This document shows, piece after piece, positions 45,057-56,069 of a stretch of 64,000 nucleotides of DNA; positions within the stretch are counted from its first letter, which is position 1, and each line of letters starts with the position of its first letter. The translations under genes and the position numbers were made by a program. The stretch spans positions 362,089 through 426,088 of the forward strand of contig CAMFIE010000002.1 of assembly GCA_945952315.1 (NCBI GenBank), written 5' to 3'. This stretch comes from an uncultured Rhizobium sp. (GTDB taxonomy: Bacteria > Pseudomonadota > Alphaproteobacteria > Rhizobiales > Rhizobiaceae). Under the pieces are notes generated by a model. It worked only from the letters and a program-made list of their open reading frames with translations. It did no database searches and was not told the origin of the DNA.

Positions 45057-45962
45057 ATGATGGGCGCGATTGGAACTTTCTTCCGCAAGCGCATCGTCAT
45101 CATGGTCCCTTATGCCTGGCTGACGGTGTTTTTCCTCATTCCCTTCTTCATCGTGCTGCGCATTTCGCTGTCGACCAGCGAGATCGCCATGCCGCCCTAT
45201 TCGCCGGTCTTTTCGATGGCCGATGGCTGGGCAGGCTGGATGGAGAAGTTCAACCTCCTGTCCTTCGACAATTTCGTCTGGCTGACGGGTGATCCGCTCT
45301 ATTTCGAGGCCTATTTCTCGAGCGTGAAGATCGCGCTGATCTCGACGCTTCTGACCCTGCTCGTCGCCTATCCGATTGCCTATGGCATGGCGAAGGCGCC
45401 GGGCACCGTGCGGCCGACCCTGCTGATGCTGGTGATCCTGCCGTTCTGGACGAGCTTCCTCATCCGCGTCTATGCCTGGATCGCGATCCTGAAGCCGGAA
45501 GGGCTGCTCAACGAGCTGCTGATGGGCATCGGTGTCATTCACGAGCCGCTGATCATCCTCAACACCACCTATGCGGTCTATATCGGCATCGTCTATTCCT
45601 ACCTGCCTTTCATGGTGCTGCCGCTCTATTCGGCGCTGGAAAAGATGGACGGAACCCTGATCGAGGCGGCGGAAGATCTCGGCTGCACGCCGGTCGGTGC
45701 CTTCTGGAAGGTCACCTTCCCGCTGTCGATCCCGGGTGTGATCGCCGGCTGCATGCTGGTCTTCATCCCCGCCGTCGGCGAATTCGTGATCCCGGACCTG
45801 CTCGGCGGTTCCGAAACGCTGATGATCGGACGCACGCTCTGGAACGAATTCAACGCCAACCATGACTGGCCTGTCGCCTCGGCGGTCGCGATCGTGCTGC
45901 TCGCGATCCTGATCATTCCGATCGTGTTCTTCCAGCATCTTCAAGCCAAGTCGGCGGAATAG
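45057..45962 (+). CDS. potH: Polyamine ABC transporter permease PotH-like
   Basis: 301-residue membrane protein with six helices and the EAA loop IEAAEDLGCTPVGAFWKVTFPLSIPG that docks on PotG. The start at 45057 (MMG) lies 1 base after the potG stop; 45060 is an alternative. It pairs with PotI to form the channel. Confidence 0.94.
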   Translation: MMGAIGTFFRKRIVIMVPYAWLTVFFLIPFFIVLRISLSTSEIAMPPYSPVFSMADGWAGWMEKFNLLSFDNFVWLTGDPLYFEAYFSSVKIALISTLLTLLVAYPIAYGMAKAPGTVRPTLLMLVILPFWTSFLIRVYAWIAILKPEGLLNELLMGIGVIHEPLIILNTTYAVYIGIVYSYLPFMVLPLYSALEKMDGTLIEAAEDLGCTPVGAFWKVTFPLSIPGVIAGCMLVFIPAVGEFVIPDLLGGSETLMIGRTLWNEFNANHDWPVASAVAIVLLAILIIPIVFFQHLQAKSAE

Positions 45963-45975
45963 GGGAGGCGAGACC

Positions 45976-46794
45976 ATGCAAAGATGGACACCTTTCAACA
46001 TCGTCTCGGTGGTTCTGGGATTTGCCTTTCTTTATATCCCGATCCTGCTGCTGGTGATCTTTTCCTTCAACGAATCGAAGCTGGTCACGGTCTGGGCGGG
46101 CTTTTCCACCAAGTGGTATGTCTCGCTTCTCAGCAACAAGTCGGTGCTGGATGCCGCCTGGGTGACGATCCGGATCGGGCTCGTCTCCGCCACCATCGCC
46201 ACCGTGCTCGGCACGATGGCGGCGCTGACGCTGGTGCGCTACCGCCGGTTCAACGGGCGCATGCTGTTTTCCGGCATGGCCTATGCACCGCTCGTCATGC
46301 CGGAGGTGATCACCGGGCTTTCGTTGCTGCTGCTCTTCGTCGCCATGGGCATGGATCGCGGCTTCTGGACGGTGCTGATCGCCCATATCACCTTCACCAT
46401 GTGCTTTGTGGCGGTGGTGGTGCAGTCGCGGCTGCTCACCTTTGATGAATCGGTGGAGGAAGCCGCGATGGATCTCGGGGCATCGCCCGTTACCACCTTT
46501 TTCCACGTGACGCTGCCGATCATCATGCCTGCGGTGTTTTCCGGCTGGGTGCTGGCCTTCACGCTGTCGCTCGATGACCTCGTCACCTCGGCCTTCACCA
46601 CCGGGCCGGGCACGACGACGCTGCCGATGAAAATCTACAGCCAGGTGAAGCTCGGCGTGACACCGGAAATCAATGCGGTCTCGACCATCATGATCGCCAT
46701 CGTCACGGTCGGCGTGGTGATTGCCTCGATCATCACCAAACGGCAAGAATTGCAGCGCCAGCGCGATGAGCGCATGGCCATGGCCCAGCCCTGA
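45976..46794 (+). CDS. potI: Polyamine ABC transporter permease PotI-like
   Basis: 272-residue membrane protein, six helices, with the EAA loop EEAAMDLGASPVTTFFHVTLPIIMP. It closes the operon and is followed by a terminator. The nearby PuuA/PuuB-like genes on the other strand fit a putrescine use pathway. Confidence 0.94.
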   Translation: MQRWTPFNIVSVVLGFAFLYIPILLLVIFSFNESKLVTVWAGFSTKWYVSLLSNKSVLDAAWVTIRIGLVSATIATVLGTMAALTLVRYRRFNGRMLFSGMAYAPLVMPEVITGLSLLLLFVAMGMDRGFWTVLIAHITFTMCFVAVVVQSRLLTFDESVEEAAMDLGASPVTTFFHVTLPIIMPAVFSGWVLAFTLSLDDLVTSAFTTGPGTTTLPMKIYSQVKLGVTPEINAVSTIMIAIVTVGVVIASIITKRQELQRQRDERMAMAQP

Positions 46795-46802
46795 AAGACA
46801 AG

Positions 46803-46828
46803 AGCCCGGCCTTCGCGCCGGGCTTTTC
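46803..46828 (+). terminator. Terminator of the pot operon
   Basis: 8-bp stem AGCCCGGC / GCCGGGCT followed by TTTT, 9 bases after the potI stop. It is convergent with the gene that ends at 46834. Confidence 0.88.
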
Positions 46829-46833
46829 TTCTT

Positions 46834-47079
46834 CTAGTCGTCGAAATGCGGCATGAAGAGATAGGCCGAAAGCCAGATCGGCACCACCACCAGCGCGCCC
46901 AGTGTCAGGCGCGGGGCCATCCAGGTCCAGGCGCGGGTGAAGAAGGCATAGAGATCATCGACGGTGAGATTGGCGGTCTTCAGGATCGAATCCGGCGTGA
47001 TGCCGAGAAGGCCCAGCACCCAGCCCGCAATCAGCGAGGCCAGCAGCAGTTTGATCAATCCCCAAATGATGCGGCGCAC
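46834..47079 (-). CDS. Small membrane protein, DUF6460-like
   Basis: 81 residues with two membrane helices (LIKLLLASLIAGWVLGLLG and LTLGALVVVPIWLSAYLF). Resembles the short DUF6460 proteins of rhizobia, for which no function is known; the assignment is by memory of the pattern and tentative. It stands between the pot operon terminator and acetoacetyl-CoA synthetase and is read from the opposite strand. Confidence 0.6.
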   Translation of the reverse strand: MRRIIWGLIKLLLASLIAGWVLGLLGITPDSILKTANLTVDDLYAFFTRAWTWMAPRLTLGALVVVPIWLSAYLFMPHFDD

Positions 47080-47289
47080 CGTTCAACCCCCATGAACAAT
47101 GATTCGACCGCCAGTCTAGATCATTTCCACCGCTTTGGGCTGACCTTATCACCATTCGCAGTCGTAATGATCGGTTTGGATAAGATGTAAAGCGGCGCGC
47201 TTCGACCTCTTTATAATGCGGTGCAGCATGGTATAGAGGGACCGGCTTTAGGCCCTTGCGCTCTGGGTGGCATGATTTTGGAGGAAAAC

Positions 47290-49245
<1,956 letters not shown>

Positions 49246-49446
49246 CTTTGCTGAATGAAAAGAAAGAGTTCAGGCGGCGCGGGGTTTAAAAAAAGCGTTC
49301 CGCTTAACGACTTCTTAGGAAAGGTTTGGCATTGATGAATAGACTTGGGGCCGCGCCATGATCGCACGGCTTTGGAGCCCCTTGCTCCATGAGACATGAT
49401 GTTACTCGACTCGAGCGCTCGTTGATCAGCATCTGGAATACCTATT
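49246..49446 (+). other. Non-coding gap, candidate small RNA or long 3' end
   Basis: About 200 bases lead into the strong terminator at 49447 on the plus strand, with no ORF of substance. The piece from about 49350 on could fold in parts (for example CTTTGGAGCCCC... near 49369). It may be a 3'-UTR or a small RNA; I see no family that I can name. Confidence 0.3.
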
Positions 49447-49473
49447 AAAGGCAGCTTCGGCTGCCTTTCTTTT
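49447..49473 (+). terminator. Rho-independent terminator after acetoacetyl-CoA synthetase region
   Basis: 9-bp stem AAAGGCAGC with TTCG loop / GCTGCCTTT, then CTTTTT. It also sits right behind the stop of the convergent permease (49479). Confidence 0.85.
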
Positions 49474-49478
49474 TGGCG

Positions 49479-51158
49479 TCAAACCCGGCGGTCGAGCGAG
49501 CGGGAGACGAGGATCGCGGGTATCAGACCGGCCAGAATGATGATCAGCGCCGCAATCGAGGCATCCTCCACCCGCGCCCGCGAGGCATTTTCATAGACAA
49601 GGGTCGCGAGCGTGTTGAAGTTGAAGGGGCGCAGCAGGATCGTCGCCGAAAGCTCCTTCAGCGTTTCGATGAACACCATGAGGCCTGCGGTCAGAAGGGC
49701 AGGGCGCAGGTTCGGCAAAAGCACGCTGACCAGCGCCTGCAGCCGGGTTCGCCCGAGCGTGCGGGCTGCCATGTCAAGATGCGGCGAAAGCTTCTGGAAG
49801 CCGCTGTGGATATTGCCTTCCGCCATGGTGAGGAACCGTACGGTCAGCGCATAGACGATGGCAAAGCCGGTGCCGGAGAGCAGAAGTCCGGTGGATATGC
49901 CGAACCAGCCGCGCATCAGCCCATCCAGCGCGTTGTCGAAAGCGGCAAAGGGCAGAAGCACGCCCAGCGCCAGCACCGTTCCCGGCACCGCATAGCCGAG
50001 CGAGGCAAGACGGCCGGAAAGCCGGGCCGCAGGCGTGCGGGCAATTCGCCCGGCATAGGAGAGGATGAAGCCGAGGGTAACGGCAAAGAAGGCCGTCAGG
50101 CCCGCAACCGAAAGGGTGGTCAAGAGCGCGCTCACGAGCTTGCGGTCGGCAAGATGATCCAGCCGGTGCAGGGCATAGTCGCCGAGCACCAGAACGGGGA
50201 TCAGAAAGCCGAGTGCCACCGGCAGGAAGCAGATGAAGATGGCGGCTGCCGCCTTCCAGCCGCGAAGATGAATGCGCACCGCATCATGCACGATTGCCGT
50301 GGTCTTGCCCGCCGCATAGCGCTGGCGGCGGCGGGCGGCCCGCTCCATGGCAATCAGCCCGGCGGCGGCGACAAGCAGGATCACGGCTAGCTGGGCGGCC
50401 GCGCCGAGGCTGCCCCGGTTCAGCCAGGTGTCATAGATCGCGAAGGTCAGCGTGTTGACCCCGAGATATTCCACGGTGCCGATATCGTTCAGACTTTCCA
50501 TCATCACCAGCGACAGGCCGACCGCGATTGCAGGCCGTGCCATCGGCAACTGGATGCGGAAGAAAACCTTGAGCGGCCCGGCTCCCAGCGTGCGCGCCAC
50601 ATCGGCCGCAGCCCTTCCCTGCATCAGAAACATCGAGCGGCAGGAGAGATAGATGTAGGGGTAGAGCACGGCGCTCAGCACAAGCACCGCGCCCCCCATG
50701 GTGCGGATGTTCGGGAACCAGTAGTCGTGAATGCTTTTAAAGCCGAAAGCCGCACGCAGGCCCGTCTGCACCGGACCGGTATAATCCAGGAATTCGCCAA
50801 AGGCATAGGCCGCGAGATAGCCGGGGATTGCCAGCGGCAGCACCAGCGCTGCGGTGAAGAACCGGCGGAGCGGAAAATCGCAGGCCGTCGTCAGCCAGGC
50901 GGTGACGATGCCGATCAGCGCGGAAAAGAAGCCGGTCAGAACAAGAAGCTCGATGGTGCGGCCCGCCGCGCGCGGCAGCACCACCTCGAGCAGATGTGGC
51001 AGGCCTTCCGAACCGCCGGTCAAGGCCAGCCAGAGAATGGCCAGAACCGGCATCGCCACCGTCAGGGCGATCATCACGGAAAGGGCCGACAGGCCGGATT
51101 GCTCCGCCTTGACAGCCCCGATCCGCTCCGCCGGTTGGGTGATGGGCTCGATTGTCAC
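49479..51158 (-). CDS. Iron-type ABC transporter permease (FbpB/SfuB-like)
   Basis: 559-residue fused permease with two six-helix halves and two EAA loops (ADVARTLGAGPLKVFFRIQLPMARP and MAARTLGRTRLQALVSVLLPNLRPA), as in ferric-ion permeases. The usual partner genes (binding protein and ATPase) are not adjacent, so it probably serves with components coded elsewhere. Specific substrate unproven; ThiP and related permeases look alike. It ends close to a terminator and lies 58 bases after the PdhS-like kinase gene on the same strand. Confidence 0.82.
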   Translation of the reverse strand: MTIEPITQPAERIGAVKAEQSGLSALSVMIALTVAMPVLAILWLALTGGSEGLPHLLEVVLPRAAGRTIELLVLTGFFSALIGIVTAWLTTACDFPLRRFFTAALVLPLAIPGYLAAYAFGEFLDYTGPVQTGLRAAFGFKSIHDYWFPNIRTMGGAVLVLSAVLYPYIYLSCRSMFLMQGRAAADVARTLGAGPLKVFFRIQLPMARPAIAVGLSLVMMESLNDIGTVEYLGVNTLTFAIYDTWLNRGSLGAAAQLAVILLVAAAGLIAMERAARRRQRYAAGKTTAIVHDAVRIHLRGWKAAAAIFICFLPVALGFLIPVLVLGDYALHRLDHLADRKLVSALLTTLSVAGLTAFFAVTLGFILSYAGRIARTPAARLSGRLASLGYAVPGTVLALGVLLPFAAFDNALDGLMRGWFGISTGLLLSGTGFAIVYALTVRFLTMAEGNIHSGFQKLSPHLDMAARTLGRTRLQALVSVLLPNLRPALLTAGLMVFIETLKELSATILLRPFNFNTLATLVYENASRARVEDASIAALIIILAGLIPAILVSRSLDRRV

Positions 51159-51216
51159 GGGTTGAAACCGCCTTTGCCGCTCTTTTCTTTACGCCCTGCT
51201 CTTAAGCAGGAGAGGA

Positions 51217-54200
51217 TCAGTTCGCAAGAACGCGCGGCGAGGGAAAGGTGATTTCGACCAGCGTTCCCTCGTTGGGCGTCGACTGGATGGTGAAGTTTGC
51301 GCGGTTCGCATCCACCATCGCCTTGGTGAGCGGCAGGCCGAGACCGGTGCCGTCACCGCGCCGCGCCTTGCCGCCGCCGGTGACCTGCCGGAACGGCTTC
51401 ATCGCCTGTTCGAGCTCCGCCCGGGTCATGCCGATGCCGGTATCGCGGATGCGCAGAACCACGCTGCCATTGGTTTCATAGGCGGTGGAAACGACGATCT
51501 GCCCGCCGGCCGGCGTGAAGCGGATGGAATTGGCAAGGATGTTCAGCACGATCTGCTTGATGGAGCGCAGATCCGCCACCACATCCGGCACCGCATCGGA
51601 AAAGGCGGTGCGGATGATCACCCGCTGGTTATGCGCCTGCGGCTGCACCAGCGAGACCGCTTCCGAGACCGCATCATTGAGGCCGACGGCGGCAAATTCC
51701 AGCTCCATCTCGCCCGCCTCGATCTTGGAAATATCGAGCAGGTCATTGACGATATCGAGCACCAGACGGCCCGAGCGGGCAATGTCATTGGCATATTCCA
51801 CATAGCGCGGATGGCCGATGGGTCCGAAATGCTCGATTGCCATCATGTCGGAAAAACCGATGATCGCGTTGAGCGGCGTGCGGATTTCGTGGCTGACGCG
51901 GGCAAGGAAATCGCTTTTGTGGGCATTTGCCGTCTCGGCGGCACGCTTGGCGCTTTTCAGCTCCTCTTCCGACCGCTTCCACTGGGTGATGTCGCGGATC
52001 ACCGCGCAGAAACCGTTGGAGGCCGAAAGCTTGCCGATGGTCATGAACAGCGGAATGAAGCCGCCGGAGGCCTCGCGGCCGATCACCTCGCGCCCGTCAT
52101 TCAGCACGCTTGCCACACCATGGCCGGTCATGCCCGCCAGATAATCGGCAACCGCGCGGTGGCTCTCATGGGCAAAGAGCATCACGAAGGGCTTGCCGCG
52201 CGTCTCGGTCTCGTCATAGTCGAACAACGCGCTTGCCGAACGGTTCATCGAACGGATCGTGCCTTCGGGTCCGATGATCACCACGCCATCGGTCGCGGTT
52301 TCGAGGATCGAGCGCAGTTCTTCCACCTCGACCGTCAGCGCCTCGACCCTTGCATTCAGGCGTGTCTCTTCCTCATCCGCCAAGCCTTGCGGCTCGATGC
52401 CCTTTTCCGTGGACGCCGGTTTCTGGCCCGAGGGAATGAGCGCGAGAAGAAGGGCCGTGCCATCCTCCCAGCGCACCGATTGCAGCCGCGCCGTCACCGG
52501 CACCAGCTGATCGTCGGCGCACACCATGGAAAGCCCGCCGGACTGATCCGGCATGCCTTCAAGGTCCTTGTGATGCAACAGCGAATCGAGCCCGCCGACG
52601 GCATCCAGCGCGGCAAGATCGGCATAGCCGGAAATCTTCAAGAATTCCGGATTGGCATGGATCAGCCGGTCACCGGTGTGAATGAGGATCGCCACCGGCA
52701 CCTCGTCGATCACATCCGCCGTCAGGCCGTGATCGCGCGCGGTGCGGGAGGGGATGAGCGAGGCGAGCATTTCGAGCTGCTCGGTTTCGCTGGCGGACGG
52801 TGTTTGCTCGACCGGCTCAGCCTCAGGCACCGTTTCCAGAGCCGGTTCGGAAATTGCGGTTTCTGCGTCCGGCTCTTCGGTTCTTGCCTGGTCGCCTGCC
52901 ACCGATGCTTCCGGCTCGGCGGTCTGCGTCAGCGATGCTGCCGTTTCGCCTTCCATCGCGCCGTCGGGTTCGGATGCGGTCGCGGAAACGGCCTCCTCTT
53001 CCTCCTGCTCGCGGCGGAAGGGCTCAAGCTGGCGGGCGATTTCGCGGAAGGCTTCCTGCTCGCCGGGTGTCAGCCCGTCGCGGGCGCGGCTGCGCCGGTC
53101 ATCGAGATTGATGATCTTTTCGCCTTCGGTGCGAGGAAGCGGATCAGCAAAGCGCAGAACCGGCGGCTCCTCGCGCGTCTCGGTGACCTCGGGCGAAACG
53201 GCTTCGGCTGCTTCCGGCTCCGCGTCCTCGTCATCCGCGCTGAAATGGAAGGCTTCGAGCGGCGCTTCGGGAGCGGTCTCTTCCGGAGGTGCGGTCTCGC
53301 CTGCGGCAAGGGTCAGGCCGATCCGGCTCTCATCCTCGATGGCATCGGACAGGCGCACGATGCCGAAGCCGCGGAAACCGTCGAATTCGCGGTTGCGCTT
53401 GTAGGTCGGAAGGGCGGCAAGATCGACCGGCGCTTTCAGGGTCGTGCCCTCGATCGGCCAGTAGATCGTCTTGCCGGACCAGGTGTCGCGCCGACCGAGG
53501 AGTTCCTCGAGCTTGCCTTCCGGATCGAGTTCCAGAAGGTTCGCGATATCGGCAAAGGCGGTTCCCGTCAGCGAGGCCGCATGCGGGCCGACGGCAGCGG
53601 CAAGCTCCGGCGATACTTCGGAGAAATTGCCATCCGCATCGATCTTCCAGACGAAACGGGTCGGACGCGCCTGCCGGTCGAAGCGGAAGCCATCGGTGTC
53701 ATCCGCCGCTTCGGCCGATGCTTCGGCTTTCGCATCCGTGTCTGAAACGGGCTCCGCATCCGCAATCCTGTCCGGAAGAGGGGAGGCCTGTTCGGTTGCA
53801 AGATGCACGGGCTCGCCCGGGATATCTGGCTCTGCAGGCGCAGGGTCTGCCGCTTGCGGTTCTGCCTCTGCAACAGGGGCCTCTTCCGCCGTTTCTTCCG
53901 GTTCCAGACCGGGCGGCAGGATGGTTTCCTCAACCTCTTCCGCGCTCTCCTCGATGGCAGCCTCGACCAGAGGATGGGGTACTACGGAAGGCGCGGTATC
54001 GGCAACCGGCAGCGGTGCCGCTTCCGGTGTCGCGACCGGCGGCTCGTCCACGGTCTCGGGAAAATCATTGGCCGGGCCCATGTTGCCGAGAATGGTTTCC
54101 ACGGCAAAGAGCAGGTGCATGGCCGGACTGTCGGACACGGTGCCGATCGCCGCAGGCAGATAGCCCTTGCCGGTTGGCACCGGACGCTTCACCAGCCGCT

Positions 54201-54753
54201 CGGCACTGCCCGAAACCATGGCAACGAGCGTGCGCGCGGTCTGCGGCGCGAGCTTGATCGCACCAAAACCGGCAGAGGCGGCGAGCACCGTGCCATCGGC
54301 CCCGAGCACGGCCATATGCGTATCGGGATCATCGAAGCCCTTCAGCATCGCACGCGCAATCTCGTCTGCCTTCAGCGGACTGTTGCTGACCGGGGCGGCA
54401 AACAGCAGCGCCTCCACATCGCCATGCAGGCGGATGCGCTCCACCACGGCCTGCACCGGCACGCGCTGGAAGCCGGACGGAATGCGGATGAGGAAGCTGC
54501 GGCTCTCGCCGGTGGCGGACAGCTGGCGGGCGGTTGATTCCACCTGCCGGAAAGTCACGTCATTGCGGTTCGGACCGTCTTCGATCAGGTCATAGATCAG
54601 CGCATTGCCGAAAAGGGCAGAACCCGCGCCATTGGCGAAAAGCACATCCTGCAGATCGAGCGAGAAGAGGACGATCGCCTCTCCGCGGGCAAAATGATCC
54701 TTCACCCGTTCATGAACGGCGATATCGATGAAAGGATATTGCACTGCGGGCAT
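51217..54753 (-). CDS. PAS-domain sensor histidine kinase, PdhS/DivJ-PleC family
   Basis: 1178 residues. The N-terminal 220 form a PAS/GAF-like region; about 230-700 are very rich in Ala, Glu, Pro and Asp with scattered PAS-like stretches (about 360-470); one PAS near 700-780 and a second near 820-920 follow. The kinase core is near the end: H-box VSHEIRTPLNAIIGFSDMM with His at about 955, IEHFGPIGHPRYVEYANDI, N-box LNILANSIRFTP, DTGIGM and GTGLGLPLTKAMV. The HFGP-G-RY piece marks the PdhS/PleC/DivJ family that phosphorylates or dephosphorylates DivK and so sets CtrA activity. In Agrobacterium and Brucella these govern cell division and motility. A CtrA-type box lies upstream (54794). Confidence 0.85.
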   Translation of the reverse strand: MPAVQYPFIDIAVHERVKDHFARGEAIVLFSLDLQDVLFANGAGSALFGNALIYDLIEDGPNRNDVTFRQVESTARQLSATGESRSFLIRIPSGFQRVPVQAVVERIRLHGDVEALLFAAPVSNSPLKADEIARAMLKGFDDPDTHMAVLGADGTVLAASAGFGAIKLAPQTARTLVAMVSGSAERLVKRPVPTGKGYLPAAIGTVSDSPAMHLLFAVETILGNMGPANDFPETVDEPPVATPEAAPLPVADTAPSVVPHPLVEAAIEESAEEVEETILPPGLEPEETAEEAPVAEAEPQAADPAPAEPDIPGEPVHLATEQASPLPDRIADAEPVSDTDAKAEASAEAADDTDGFRFDRQARPTRFVWKIDADGNFSEVSPELAAAVGPHAASLTGTAFADIANLLELDPEGKLEELLGRRDTWSGKTIYWPIEGTTLKAPVDLAALPTYKRNREFDGFRGFGIVRLSDAIEDESRIGLTLAAGETAPPEETAPEAPLEAFHFSADDEDAEPEAAEAVSPEVTETREEPPVLRFADPLPRTEGEKIINLDDRRSRARDGLTPGEQEAFREIARQLEPFRREQEEEEAVSATASEPDGAMEGETAASLTQTAEPEASVAGDQARTEEPDAETAISEPALETVPEAEPVEQTPSASETEQLEMLASLIPSRTARDHGLTADVIDEVPVAILIHTGDRLIHANPEFLKISGYADLAALDAVGGLDSLLHHKDLEGMPDQSGGLSMVCADDQLVPVTARLQSVRWEDGTALLLALIPSGQKPASTEKGIEPQGLADEEETRLNARVEALTVEVEELRSILETATDGVVIIGPEGTIRSMNRSASALFDYDETETRGKPFVMLFAHESHRAVADYLAGMTGHGVASVLNDGREVIGREASGGFIPLFMTIGKLSASNGFCAVIRDITQWKRSEEELKSAKRAAETANAHKSDFLARVSHEIRTPLNAIIGFSDMMAIEHFGPIGHPRYVEYANDIARSGRLVLDIVNDLLDISKIEAGEMELEFAAVGLNDAVSEAVSLVQPQAHNQRVIIRTAFSDAVPDVVADLRSIKQIVLNILANSIRFTPAGGQIVVSTAYETNGSVVLRIRDTGIGMTRAELEQAMKPFRQVTGGGKARRGDGTGLGLPLTKAMVDANRANFTIQSTPNEGTLVEITFPSPRVLAN

Positions 54754-54793
54754 GGCCGAACCTTAAAACACGTGGGATGCCAACTTCTTGACC

Positions 54794-54809
54794 TTAACAC
54801 ATTCTTAAT
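54794..54809. promoter_or_regulatory. CtrA-type box between the PdhS-like kinase and phasin
   Basis: TTAACACATTCTTAAT has the two TTAA halves and exactly 7 bases between. It lies 41 bases upstream of the kinase start codon and about 190 bases before the phasin, so kinase control is the more likely target. Confidence 0.5.
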
Positions 54810-54996
54810 ACGTTCACAGCCCCGCAAAGGTCCATATGCAAAGCCCAAAACCACGCAAGAGGGTTAATGGGTGTGCGGCATCGCACAAATTTTTAGATTT
54901 CATGTTGCAATGCACAAAAACCGGTGCTATATAATCGGGCATGGAATGGTCCAGGGCGCCTGCGATTGGCGCCGCTTTGCACAAGGAGTGCGCATC

Positions 54997-55446
54997 ATGG
55001 CTGCCAAGAAAAACGAAGACGTATTTTCCGTATCCTCTTTCGATCCGTCCAAGGTCACGGAATCGCTGCGCGATTTCGCCGAGAAGGGCGCTGAACAGTC
55101 CAAGCAGGCTTTCGCCCGCATGAAGACTGTTGCCGAAGACGCGACCAAGACGGTTGAATCCACCGTTCAGACGGCTCAGGCCGGCACCGTAGACCTCGGC
55201 CTCAAGGCCATCGAGGCTCTGCGCACCAATGCTGAATCCTCCTTCGCCCACATGGAAGCCCTGCTCGGCGTGAAGTCGGTTTCGGAATTCTTCGAACTGC
55301 AGACCTCGTTCCTGCGCAAGCAGGCCGAAGTGGCCGTCGAACAGGCCAAGTCCATGCAGGAAGCCACCCGCAAGCTCGCCGAGACCGTTTCCAAGCCGGC
55401 CAAGGATGCCGCTGAAAAGGCGCTCGCAGGCTTCAAGGCTGCCTGA
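54997..55446 (+). CDS. phaP: Phasin family protein
   Basis: 149-residue, mostly helical, amphipathic protein (KVTESLRDFAEKGAEQSKQAFARMKTVAEDATKTVEST ... FFELQTSFLRKQAEVAVEQAKSMQEATRKLAETVSK), which covers polyhydroxyalkanoate granules in related bacteria. Start 54997 (MAAKKNEDVF) with ACAAGGAG. In-frame ATGs upstream at 54871 and 54913 are unsupported. A terminator follows, so it is a single-gene unit. Confidence 0.88.
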   Translation: MAAKKNEDVFSVSSFDPSKVTESLRDFAEKGAEQSKQAFARMKTVAEDATKTVESTVQTAQAGTVDLGLKAIEALRTNAESSFAHMEALLGVKSVSEFFELQTSFLRKQAEVAVEQAKSMQEATRKLAETVSKPAKDAAEKALAGFKAA

Positions 55447-55474
55447 TATAAAATCGTCCTCCCAAGACGATGAA

Positions 55475-55501
55475 AGGCCGGGCCCGCCGCCCGGCCTTTT
55501 T
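55475..55501 (+). terminator. Rho-independent terminator of the phasin gene
   Basis: 9-bp stem AGGCCGGGC / GCCCGGCCT followed by five T. Confidence 0.92.
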
Positions 55502-55582
55502 GCGAATGATGATGCGAAAGGGTCTTGCCAAAAGAGGAAACTCCTTCTATTTGGACCCCCGTGACGCTGTCACGCCCTTTGT

Positions 55583-55659
55583 GCGGTTGTAGCTCAGTTG
55601 GTTAGAGCGCAGGTTTGTGGCACCTGAGGTCAGTGGTTCGACCCCACTCAACCGTACCA
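55583..55659 (+). tRNA. tRNA-His (GTG anticodon)
   Basis: 77-base cloverleaf: acceptor GCGGTTG (55583-55589) with CAACCGT, D arm GCTC/GAGC, anticodon stem CAGGT/ACCTG with loop TTGTGGC and anticodon GTG (55617-55619), T arm AGTGG/CCACT with TTCGACC, discriminator A and encoded CCA. Base -1 is T and the discriminator is A73, not the G-1:C73 pair of most bacteria, which is the state known for alphaproteobacteria, whose HisRS has adapted. Its 3' end borders a phage-like region, a usual integration site. Confidence 0.96.
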
Positions 55660-55793
55660 TTTCTCTTAAAAATTATGCAGGAAATACAGAGTCTTACGGG
55701 GCGTTATGCGGTCCATTCGGGCTTGCTACCATATATGGAAATGGCCCCGCTTGGAGGCCATAACACTCTCATAACATTTTTATTCCGTAACAA
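55660..55793. other. 134-base gap at the possible left junction of the phage-like region
   Basis: No gene. If an element is integrated in tRNA-His, attL would be the tRNA 3' end and this gap the first element DNA. No repeat partner can be seen in the window. The frame 55615-55851 overlaps the tRNA and is not coding. Confidence 0.35.
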
Positions 55794-56069
55794 CTACATT
55801 TCTCCGGTGTCGATCCAGTGCTGGAAGACCTTAACGAGTGCCTTCACCTGATCGAGTGACAGGTGCATGCGTCCCTCTGTGTCGCCTTCTTTCAATGCGC
55901 ACGAGAGCCAAAGAGCGGAGTTTGTCTGGTCTTTGTAGCAGGCGCTGGACACCTGGATCGAACACTGATTCTCGTGCCACCAGTCTTTAAACTGCAGGGT
56001 CTGGAATCCTCGCGGTGTCGAGCCGCGTTTGAAGCCTTTTGGAAGACGATATCGCTTTGGCTGTGTCAT
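55794..56069 (-). CDS. Unrecognised small protein in phage-like operon
   Basis: 91 residues, basic head (MTQPKRYRLPKGFKRGSTPRGF) then an acidic, helix-rich tail with Trp and Cys. It is last of seven minus-strand genes joined by ATGA overlaps. No family recognised. Confidence 0.6.
   Translation of the reverse strand: MTQPKRYRLPKGFKRGSTPRGFQTLQFKDWWHENQCSIQVSSACYKDQTNSALWLSCALKEGDTEGRMHLSLDQVKALVKVFQHWIDTGEM

Noticed and set aside
51631..53745. 704-codon open frame on the plus strand
   Set aside because: Antisense shadow of the histidine kinase.
55615..55851. 78-codon frame starting in tRNA-His
   Set aside because: It overlaps the tRNA and the end of the gene at 55794.
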